A stretch of DNA of 12,436 nucleotides from Thermofilum sp. Lineage in GTDB: Archaea > Thermoproteota > Thermoprotei > Thermofilales > Thermofilaceae. The notes under the pieces are model-generated. The model worked only from the letters and a program-made list of their open reading frames with translations. It had not been told where the DNA came from and did not search any database. Each line of letters opens with the position of its first letter. Within the stretch, counting starts at the first letter, position 1. The translations under genes were made by a program, and so were the position numbers. Positions 6,608-12,436 of this stretch are shown in pieces. The DNA is taken from NCBI GenBank assembly GCA_020832965.1, contig JAJHRM010000053.1:1-12436 (forward strand). The letters are read 5' to 3'.

Positions 6608-6640
6608 AATCTGCGGGGAGAGACATTCAGAGGGGTTACG

Positions 6641-7456
6641 GTGAACGGCGCGGATATAGTTGTTCTCGTGAAACCCACACCAGACATAACCAAGGTTAAA
6701 TTCGATGTTAAAACTGGGCGCGTGGACAGGGAGTCCGCGGAGCTTGAGATAAACCCCTTCGACCTCTACGCGCTAGAACTCGCTGTTAGATTAAAGGAGA
6801 ATCTGGGTGGGCGCGTTACTGCACTGGCTATGGCTCCTCTGCACGCCGAAAAGGCTTTGAGGGATGCTATAGCTAGGGGGGCTGACAGGGCGATTCTTCT
6901 CAGCGACCCCAAGTTTGCTGGAGCTGACACGCTGGCCACCTCTTACACTCTGGCAGCGGCAATCAGGAAGCTGGGTAATTTTAAGCTAATACTCTGTGGT
7001 GAGAAGTCTGTGGACGGCGACACGGGGCAGGTAGGGCCGGAGGTTGCTGAGCACCTCGGCATACCCCACGCGGCGTTCGTGCAGAGTGTTGTCGATTTCG
7101 ATAGCGAGAGCATAACGGTGGAAGCGGATTTTGGTAGCGGTTACTACTTGGTGCGTTTGAAGTACCCCGCCCTAGTCAGCGTATCGCGCCCCCTCAGCTT
7201 CAAAGGGGAGAACTTGGAGCCGCGTATCCCTAAGCTAAGCGACTTGATGAAAGCGAGGAAGGCTACGGTAGAGGTGTGGCGATCCAGCGACCTGCCCGGG
7301 ATAGACTCTTCGAGAGTAGGATCGACCGGGTCTCCGACAAGGGTGGTGAAGGTCTTCTACGCCCTCGAGAGGGGGAAGAAGCCCGTGATACTCAAGAGCC
7401 CTGAAGATGCCGTAGAGGCTATCATTAACCTGCTGAGAAGCAAGAACCTGGTTTAG
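6641..7456 (+). CDS. etfB: electron transfer flavoprotein beta subunit, bifurcating type (LctB-like)
   Basis: 271 aa with GTG start. It has the EtfB fold signatures: VVLVKPTPD near the start, INPFDLYALELAVRLKE (37-53), FAGADTLATSYTLA (92-105) and CGEKSVDGDTGQVGP (119-133). Known of the family: non-bifurcating EtfB proteins bind AMP and have a diverged motif, whereas the GDTxQVGP form marks subunits that hold a second, bifurcating FAD and meet NAD(H). So this is predicted to be the site of NAD+/NADH exchange. It ends with TAG immediately before the etfA GTG, in the same frame. It is the first gene of a cluster with etfA, a GlcD-type dehydrogenase and larA, resembling lctB of Acetobacterium woodii. 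The dehydrogenase neighbour, rather than FixC/FixX, distinguishes it from the EtfABCX complexes known in Pyrobaculum and Thermotoga. Confidence 0.92.
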   Translation: MNGADIVVLVKPTPDITKVKFDVKTGRVDRESAELEINPFDLYALELAVRLKENLGGRVTALAMAPLHAEKALRDAIARGADRAILLSDPKFAGADTLATSYTLAAAIRKLGNFKLILCGEKSVDGDTGQVGPEVAEHLGIPHAAFVQSVVDFDSESITVEADFGSGYYLVRLKYPALVSVSRPLSFKGENLEPRIPKLSDLMKARKATVEVWRSSDLPGIDSSRVGSTGSPTRVVKVFYALERGKKPVILKSPEDAVEAIINLLRSKNLV

Positions 7457-8455
7457 GTGGTAACCTTGGGCTGCGACGTGCTCACCTACGTGGAAAACGT
7501 CGGCGGAAAGCTGAATGCTGCATCACTGGAGCTCCTGACAAAGGCGAAGGAGATTGCAGCCACTCGCGGCGGTAAGGTGTATTCCGTTCTTGTAGCGGCG
7601 TCAGAGAACTCTCAGGAGATTAGGGAGGTTGCCGCCTGCGGAGCCGAAGTAATACTCGTCTACAAAGTAGACGAGAGCCAGCTGCATAACTACCTGCTTC
7701 ACGCTGAGGCCTTAATGCGCGCAATCATGAGGGTCAAACCCGCTCTAGTGCTCGTCAGCGCAACTCCATGGGGGAGGAGCCTCGCTCCGCGGGTAGCGGC
7801 CCGCCTAGGCCTCGGGCTTACAGCTGACTGCTTAGACGTGTACATGGACGAAGCAGGAGACATCGTGCAGGTGCGGCCTGCTTTCACGGGAAACCTGATA
7901 GCACACATTAAGACTAGTACTTTGCCAGTAATGGCAACTATCAGGCCGGGAGTTTTCCCAAGGCCTAAGCCCGATTACAGCAGGAGCTGCGAGGCGATCA
8001 TAAGGGAAGAGCTACAAAAACACACTTCAGAGCTCGAGGTGCTCGGTCTGTCCAGAAGGAAAGCCGTAAGTCTCTCCGATGCCAGCGTTATCGTGGCTGT
8101 TGGCAGGGGGCTGCGGAAGAAAGAGGACGTCTCACTCTTCGGAGAAATAGCGAGGCTGCTAGGCGGGGAGTACGCTGTCAGCAAACCACTTGTAGATGCT
8201 GGGTGGTTCGAGAAGGAGCGCCAAGTAGGTTTCAGCGGAAACATAGTCAAGCCGAAGGTGTACTTTGCCTTCGGCATTTCAGGTGCTCCGCAGCACATCG
8301 CTGGAATGAGGGATTCCGAGTGCGTGATAGCTGCCAACACGGACCCCTCAGCCCCCATAGCTAAGTACAGCGACATTTTCGTAGTAGGCGACATGTACGA
8401 GGTTGCGCAAAGGCTACTGGAAAGGCTGAAAGCATTAAATAGTAGAACCTCATAG
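7457..8455 (+). CDS. etfA: electron transfer flavoprotein alpha subunit (LctC-like)
   Basis: 332 aa. The N-terminal domain (about 1-195) contains GRSLAPRVAARL (106-117) and GLTADC (120-125). The C-terminal FAD domain (about 205-325) contains VAVGRGL (213-219), KPLVDAGW (243-250), QVGFSGN (256-262), GISGAPQHIAGM (273-284) and NTDPSAPI (294-301). It would hold the electron-shuttling FAD passing electrons between EtfB and the dehydrogenase. Oddities: the usual SRxxVD Arg is Lys243, and canonical QVGQ(T/S)GK reads QVGFSGN (Phe259, Asn262). It has no N-terminal 4Fe-4S ferredoxin-like extension of the kind described for A. woodii LctC. The GTG start directly follows the etfB stop with no clear Shine-Dalgarno, implying coupled translation. 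Its 3' end holds a TATA-like box for the next gene. Confidence 0.93.
   Translation: MVTLGCDVLTYVENVGGKLNAASLELLTKAKEIAATRGGKVYSVLVAASENSQEIREVAACGAEVILVYKVDESQLHNYLLHAEALMRAIMRVKPALVLVSATPWGRSLAPRVAARLGLGLTADCLDVYMDEAGDIVQVRPAFTGNLIAHIKTSTLPVMATIRPGVFPRPKPDYSRSCEAIIREELQKHTSELEVLGLSRRKAVSLSDASVIVAVGRGLRKKEDVSLFGEIARLLGGEYAVSKPLVDAGWFEKERQVGFSGNIVKPKVYFAFGISGAPQHIAGMRDSECVIAANTDPSAPIAKYSDIFVVGDMYEVAQRLLERLKALNSRTS
8435..8442 (+). promoter_or_regulatory. putative internal TATA box for the lactate dehydrogenase gene
   Basis: TTAAATAG within GAAAGCATTAAATAGT, inside the last codons of etfA. Its centre is 25-26 nt before ATG 8464, the spacing seen for RuBisCO, whose box AAAGCTTAAATAGG is nearly the same. 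No Shine-Dalgarno precedes 8464, so a leaderless internal transcript is plausible. Confidence 0.5.
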
Positions 8456-8463
8456 TATCCACG

Positions 8464-9858
8464 ATGGGAGTGCTGCCGGCTGAGCTTGTTCAAGAGCTAA
8501 AGGCAGTTTTAGGTGGGGAATGGGTAGTGACAGGAAGGGAGGCTACGCTGAAATATCTATTTGATGAGGCTGCACCACCCGTTCGACCTAAAGCCTCCGA
8601 GGAAATCGTGGTCGTCAAGCCATCCACCCCGATCGAGGTTGCAGAGACGCTCAAGCTTGCAAACAAGTACAAGGTCCCCGTCTACCCCAGAGGGGGCGGG
8701 ACGGGTTTAGTTGGCGGCGCAGTGCCCACAAAGCCTGGAATCGTCCTCTCGCTGGAAAGAATGGACAAGCTTATAGTGGATGAGGAGAACATGGTGGCTG
8801 AAGCTGAAGCAGGTGTTACCTTGGGCAGGTTGATAGAGGAAGCGGAGAAGCGCGGGCTCAGCTTCCCGCCGCATCCCGGCGATGAAGGGGCTACAGTGGG
8901 CGGGCTCGTAGTGTGCAACGCCGGCGGAGCCAGAGCCGTTAGGACAGGCGTGATGAGGAATTACGTCTTAGGCTTGGAAGTGGTTTTACCTCAAGGGACC
9001 ATTTTGTCTCTTGGCTCGAAAACAGTTAAAAATAACATGGGGTTCAATCTGGCGCACCTCTTCATAGGTAGCGAGGGGATTTTAGGCGTCGTAACAAAGG
9101 CCTACCTAAGGCTTTACCCGCGCTGGAAAGCTTCGGCCACAGTCATAGCACCCTTCGGGAAGAGGAGCAGCGCGATCAACACTGCTACAAAGATCCTCTT
9201 CAGCGGGATCTCACCCTTAGCAATAGAGTACTTCGATAGGAGAGTAATAGAGGAATCAGCACGACACTTAGGCGTCTCGTGGCCCGTGGCAGAGGGTAGC
9301 GCTTACCTGATGCTAATACTGGCTGAGTGCTCCGAGGATGTGCTCTTCGCCGAGCTGGAAATGTTGTCCAGAATCCTCGAGAGCGGGGGAGCGCTTGAGC
9401 CCGTAATCGCACAGAGGTCTGACGAGCAAAGCACGTTCCTTAAGCTCAGGAGCGCCATATACACTGCTCTCAAGGGAGAAACCTTCGACATCCTCGACAC
9501 AACGGTTCCGCTTGGGACAGTCAGCACCTTCCTCGAAAGCATCGAGAAGCTGGAAAGCAAGTACAAAGTGTGGTTGCCAGTCTACGGACACGTCGGCGAC
9601 GGGAACATCCACGTCCACGTACTCCAGTACCCCGGCTACAGCATTCAGCAGCTAGAGGAAATCAGGGACGAGATCTACGGAGCCGCGGTAGCCCTCGGAG
9701 GAGTGATCACGGGCGAGCATGGTATAGGCGCTATACGCAGATCCTACGTCGTAAAGCTCCTGGGTACAGAGTGGGTGAAGGTGATGAAGGAGCTGAAAAG
9801 ATCACTCGACCCCAATAACATACTAAACCCTGACAAGGTATTACCAGAGGAGATATGA
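8464..9858 (+). CDS. lctD: FAD-linked D-lactate dehydrogenase, GlcD/LctD family, Etf-coupled
   Basis: 464 aa, the usual length. The N-terminal PCMH-type FAD-binding domain (about 45-220) has PRGGGTGLVGG (75-85), PHPGDEGATVGG (136-147), NAGGARAVRTGVMRNYVLGLE (152-172) and IGSEGILGVVTKA (201-213). The C-terminal FAD-oxidase substrate domain (about 222-460) has YGHVGDGNIHVH (374-385, metal/substrate histidines), GEHGIG (417-422) and LDPNNILNPDK (448-458). There are no transmembrane segments and no Fe-S cysteine cluster, so electrons must leave through a partner; adjacent etfBA is the obvious one. The PGDEGAT...NAGGARAV...RNYV pattern matches Etf-linked dehydrogenases such as A. woodii LctD. Substrate could be another 2-hydroxyacid (glycolate, 2-hydroxyglutarate), but the following lactate-racemase homologue favours lactate. 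The gap to etfA is 8 nt; its stop overlaps larA. Confidence 0.9.
   Translation: MGVLPAELVQELKAVLGGEWVVTGREATLKYLFDEAAPPVRPKASEEIVVVKPSTPIEVAETLKLANKYKVPVYPRGGGTGLVGGAVPTKPGIVLSLERMDKLIVDEENMVAEAEAGVTLGRLIEEAEKRGLSFPPHPGDEGATVGGLVVCNAGGARAVRTGVMRNYVLGLEVVLPQGTILSLGSKTVKNNMGFNLAHLFIGSEGILGVVTKAYLRLYPRWKASATVIAPFGKRSSAINTATKILFSGISPLAIEYFDRRVIEESARHLGVSWPVAEGSAYLMLILAECSEDVLFAELEMLSRILESGGALEPVIAQRSDEQSTFLKLRSAIYTALKGETFDILDTTVPLGTVSTFLESIEKLESKYKVWLPVYGHVGDGNIHVHVLQYPGYSIQQLEEIRDEIYGAAVALGGVITGEHGIGAIRRSYVVKLLGTEWVKVMKELKRSLDPNNILNPDKVLPEEI
9847..9852 (+). promoter_or_regulatory. Shine-Dalgarno for larA
   Basis: GAGGAG inside the last codons of the dehydrogenase gene. It is 2 nt before ATG 9855 and 5 nt before ATG 9858, so the second ATG is the better spaced start and the two-Met N-terminus is uncertain. 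Confidence 0.5.
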
Positions 9859-11138
9859 TGCGCGTAGCGTTTCCCTTCGGCAGGGAGCATATCGTAACAG
9901 AGCTCCCAGACGACGCGGTCGTCGTTTACTCGAAAATTCCCCGCGGAGTGGATAAGGAGTACGCAGAGAGCCTAGTAAGGGTCTCTCTAGAGCACCCGTA
10001 CGCAGCCCCCGGGCTTCGGAAGCTCCTCGCCGGGGAAAGGAAAGTAGCGGTTTTAGTTACGGATAAGACAAGGGCGACCCCCAACGAGCTCCTGTTAGGA
10101 GTGCTCCTCGAACACATGCACGCGAGCGGTGTCAGAAAAGAACATGTGGAGATCATCGTGGCGACCGGGTTGCACGAGCCTCACAGCGCTAGCGAGATTG
10201 AGGAGCTGGTGGGAAAGGAGATCGCCAGCGAGTACAGGGTTTACTCGCATAACTCTGATGATGAAGCGGCGTTAAAGCGCCTCGGGAAGACCTCCTTCGG
10301 GACGGAGGTGTACGTGAACAAGGATGTTGTGGAGGCTGACATAGTGGTAGGTTTAGGCTTGATAGAGCCGCACTTCTTCGCCGGGTACAGCGGGGGGAGA
10401 AAGTTGATACTGCCAGGGGTAGCAGGCACGAGGAGCGTCTACCAGAATCACAGCTTTAAAATGCTAGCACACCCAAGGGCAGATTACGGCTACCTAGAGG
10501 GGAACCCCGTGCACGAGGACATGGTCGAAGCCGCTAAAATGCTTAGAAACTTCAGGTTCATCATACACGTCATGCTCGATAAGGAGAGGAGAGTAGTAGA
10601 CGTGGTCGCGGGTGACCCCTACGCCGCGCATCTAGAGGGTGTGAGGAGGCTGGAGAGCTACGTTAAAGTACCCGTACCCTACGAGGCGGATGCCACAATA
10701 GTGACGAACGGCGGATACCCCCTAGACCGAAACCTATACCAAGCCGTGAAGGGTATGGTGACAGGCTCCAGGGTCACTAAGCTGGGCGGCATCATCATCC
10801 TCCTGTCTGAGTGCAGAGACGGTGTAGGACACGAGAACTTCAGGGCTCTCGCCTCAATGAGCAAGGACCCAATCAAAATACTGGATTATATAAGGGTGAA
10901 CGAACCGCTAAGGGATCAATGGCAAGTTCAGAAGCTTGAGCAGGTGCTAGTGAAAAACAAAGTGATCGTTGTGACAAGAGGTGTGAAGGACAGCGTACTG
11001 GAGGAAATGAACCTAATCCCAGCTTCCACAATTGATGAGGCGCTAGAGACCGCAAGGAGGCTTACCCCCCTTAAGAGTGTCATCGCGATACCCGAAGGAC
11101 CATACGTAATACCCTACTTGAGCCGCGATGCAAGCTAA
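9855..11138 (+). CDS. larA: LarA-family nickel-pincer racemase (lactate racemase homologue)
   Basis: 427 aa, normal LarA length. Counted from ATG 9855, the residues matching Lactiplantibacillus plantarum LarA fall at a one-residue offset: His107 (ATGLHEPH, H108), His173 (GLIEPHFFAGYSGG, H174), Lys183 (GGRKLILPG, K184, which binds the pincer cofactor), His199 (YQNHS, H200), and Gln296/Lys299 (YQAVKG, Q295/K298). The DKTR motif (70-73) is also kept. So the nickel-pincer nucleotide site appears complete. Known: LarA interconverts D- and L-lactate by hydride transfer, and relatives act on other 2-hydroxyacids. Position directly after an LctD-like dehydrogenase, with start and stop codons overlapping, supports lactate. 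The cofactor genes larB, larC and larE are not in this window. The stop overlaps the convergent radical SAM gene by 4 bp. Confidence 0.92.
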   Translation: MMRVAFPFGREHIVTELPDDAVVVYSKIPRGVDKEYAESLVRVSLEHPYAAPGLRKLLAGERKVAVLVTDKTRATPNELLLGVLLEHMHASGVRKEHVEIIVATGLHEPHSASEIEELVGKEIASEYRVYSHNSDDEAALKRLGKTSFGTEVYVNKDVVEADIVVGLGLIEPHFFAGYSGGRKLILPGVAGTRSVYQNHSFKMLAHPRADYGYLEGNPVHEDMVEAAKMLRNFRFIIHVMLDKERRVVDVVAGDPYAAHLEGVRRLESYVKVPVPYEADATIVTNGGYPLDRNLYQAVKGMVTGSRVTKLGGIIILLSECRDGVGHENFRALASMSKDPIKILDYIRVNEPLRDQWQVQKLEQVLVKNKVIVVTRGVKDSVLEEMNLIPASTIDEALETARRLTPLKSVIAIPEGPYVIPYLSRDAS

Positions 11139-12421
11139 GCGGTGCAGGCCCTGGGCAGCGGAAGCGCCTCCGCCCTCTTTTCCCGCCTCTCCTCAAGGAA
11201 CCTTTCGATAAGCGTATCTATGTTCGAGGTTTTGCGCTCAATGTACGAGATGAATGACTGCAGGAAGAACCTCAGGGGCGCGTAGCGCAACCCCTTAAAG
11301 TAGAACTTGGAGACTATGTCCCTCGCCCAGTGCAGGTCATGCCTCAGGCACGCCTTCATCACCTCAATGTGTTCTCGGGTGATCATTTCCCGCCTGAACT
11401 TCTCCATGTTCCTCAGTGCTCCCATAGGCACAAAGAGCATTGGTACGATTAAGCTTCTATACTCTTTCAGCTCGTCTATAAGTTCAGCCGTTCTAAGTAC
11501 ATCGTCAGGGGTTTCTTCGGGGAGTCCAAGTATAACTGTGGCAGCGGGGATCACGTGGTTGTCATGCATAACCGCGAAGGCCTCCTTGACTATCTCAGGC
11601 CACTCCTCAGCCCTATACGGGAGCGCCTTTGCGGGCATAATCTTCTTTGCCAAGTTTACGCTCCCGGTCTCTACCCCCACCTCAACGCCCAGGATTTCCT
11701 GCCTCTCTGAGAGCATCTCCATTACCGTTGATATGAGCTTACAGTTTTCCTCCGAGTACTTTATGGCGGAGAGGCTTGCATGCGCCCACGAAATCGTTCC
11801 AGGAACCTTCCTCAAGACCTCCTTGTGCAGCTTTATAAGCGGCTCAGGTCGGGGCTTTACCCCGTCGGCACCGTAAAGTAGGACGTCCTCGCTGTGCAAC
11901 ACCACGCTCTTAACGCCAGCCCTAAGATTGACATCTATCTCTCTTAGAATCTTCTCAATCGGTATGAATCTTAGCGGCCTTAAGGTAACACTGCAGAACC
12001 TACAGCCTCTAGGGCACCCCCGCATTACCTCGACAAGCCCGTTCACGCTGGCACCCTTAATAACGGGTATCTCGTCAACGCTGGGAGCATCATGAGGAGA
12101 AACATAAACGTAGCTCGGCAGCTTTTCGCCCTTCAAAGCTTTCTCAACAAGCTCCACCACAACCCTCTCCCCCTCACCATCAACAACAGTATCTACTCCC
12201 CACTTTTGCCAAGAATCAAGCTCCCACAGCCACTGCCACGCAGCGGGACCCCCAGCAATTATTTTCACACCCCTCCTCTTAGCTTCTCTAACTGCCGGGG
12301 ACTCCATCAGTCTCCTGAAGCTCCTCCTGTTAACCGGCTCCTGGCCAGTTATCAGCCACCACTCGCTGCTCGGAGGACCATAAGCGAAGTAGTCGTGGTG
12401 GCTGATCAGCAGAACCCTCAT
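11135..12421 (-). CDS. B12-binding-type radical SAM protein, substrate unknown
   Basis: 428 aa. The N-terminal part (about 1-125) looks like the cobalamin-binding half of B12-dependent radical SAM proteins (RRGVKIIAGGPAAW at 49-62; VDTVVDGEGERVVVELVE at 76-93), but I see no DxHxxG cobalamin-ligand motif. The radical SAM core follows, with Cys136, Cys140 and Cys143 in RGCPRGCRFCS, then 'GVEVGVETGS', 'ATVILGLPEETPDDV' and a basic C-terminal helical tail. B12-type members methylate, cyclise or rearrange diverse molecules; nothing here identifies the substrate. The start at ATG 12421 gives the typical MRVLLIS opening, but the frame stays open to the window edge, so an upstream start cannot be excluded. 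It converges on larA with overlapping stop codons, so a shared function is not implied. Confidence 0.85.
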   Translation of the reverse strand: MRVLLISHHDYFAYGPPSSEWWLITGQEPVNRRSFRRLMESPAVREAKRRGVKIIAGGPAAWQWLWELDSWQKWGVDTVVDGEGERVVVELVEKALKGEKLPSYVYVSPHDAPSVDEIPVIKGASVNGLVEVMRGCPRGCRFCSVTLRPLRFIPIEKILREIDVNLRAGVKSVVLHSEDVLLYGADGVKPRPEPLIKLHKEVLRKVPGTISWAHASLSAIKYSEENCKLISTVMEMLSERQEILGVEVGVETGSVNLAKKIMPAKALPYRAEEWPEIVKEAFAVMHDNHVIPAATVILGLPEETPDDVLRTAELIDELKEYRSLIVPMLFVPMGALRNMEKFRREMITREHIEVMKACLRHDLHWARDIVSKFYFKGLRYAPLRFFLQSFISYIERKTSNIDTLIERFLEERREKRAEALPLPRACTA

Positions 12422-12436
12422 CGTATCAAGGTGCTC

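Larger units (their letters stand above)
6250..6640. other. 391-bp stretch without an intact gene
   Basis: No reading frame of useful length on either strand. Small inverted repeats are visible: AGGGG (6302-6306) with CCCCT (6318-6322), and GCTGA-C-TCAGC (6341-6351). On the minus strand a short peptide resembling a protein C-terminus ends at 6393 (listed separately). The right end carries the etfB promoter. No tRNA or convincing C/D box RNA is seen. The low coding content next to the AlbA_2 gene fits a degraded or insertion-prone site. Confidence 0.6.

Noticed and set aside
7454..7456. TAG between etfB and etfA as a pyrrolysine codon or recoding site
   Set aside because: TAG terminates several other genes here, a GTG start follows directly, and separate EtfB and EtfA subunits are the norm.
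7975..8493. 172-codon minus-strand open frame across etfA and the dehydrogenase start
   Set aside because: It is antisense to two well-supported genes, has a Ser/Thr-rich translation typical of a shadow frame, and lacks a promoter.

Overview
The window looks like a chromosomal segment of a hyperthermophilic archaeon, most likely a Thermoproteota (Crenarchaeota) member; Thermofilum-like is my guess and is not proven. The grounds are a form III RuBisCO, an AmmeMemoRadiSam-type radical SAM enzyme, heavy use of AGG/AGA and ATA codons, GTG starts, A/T-rich TATA boxes 24-27 nt upstream of start codons without ribosome binding sites (leaderless mRNAs), and very tight gene packing.

Layout. (1) 1-1738, plus strand: the end of an ABC ATPase gene followed by two overlapping ABC-2 permease genes, forming one exporter operon. 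(2) 1745-2791, minus strand: an AmrS-like radical SAM enzyme, convergent with the exporter. (3) 2936-3235: a small two-helix membrane protein, divergent from amrS. (4) 3236-3425: a non-coding stretch with four copies of CGCGCGCT that can fold into two large hairpins, leading into a leaderless form III RuBisCO gene (3441-4772). (5) 4882-4915: a perfect 34-bp palindrome made of three ATTCCGGAAT units, touching the promoter of an AlbA_2/ATPase/winged-helix regulator (about 4927-6249). This gene looks lower in GC than its neighbours and may be a recent arrival. (6) 6250-6640: a gene-free stretch with at most a small gene remnant. (7) 6641-11138: a four-gene cluster, etfB-etfA-FAD lactate dehydrogenase-larA. 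(8) 11135-12421, minus strand: a B12-binding-type radical SAM protein, convergent with larA and overlapping its stop codon.

The most interesting part is region 7. Its gene order matches the lctB-lctC-lctD core plus the lactate racemase of the acetogen Acetobacterium woodii lct operon, where the Ldh-Etf complex couples lactate oxidation with NAD+ to oxidation of reduced ferredoxin. The EtfB here carries the bifurcating-type GDTxQVGP motif, the dehydrogenase resembles LctD, and the LarA homologue keeps the nickel-pincer ligands. The sequence therefore suggests an archaeal lactate racemase plus electron-confurcating lactate dehydrogenase module. The EtfA lacks the N-terminal ferredoxin-like extension of LctC and has unusual residues around its electron-transfer flavin. 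Substrate and direction are inferences.

Regulation visible in the sequence: leaderless promoters for the small membrane protein and RuBisCO, a probable autoregulatory operator for the AlbA_2 gene, and a probable second promoter inside the 3' end of etfA that would start transcription exactly at the dehydrogenase ATG.
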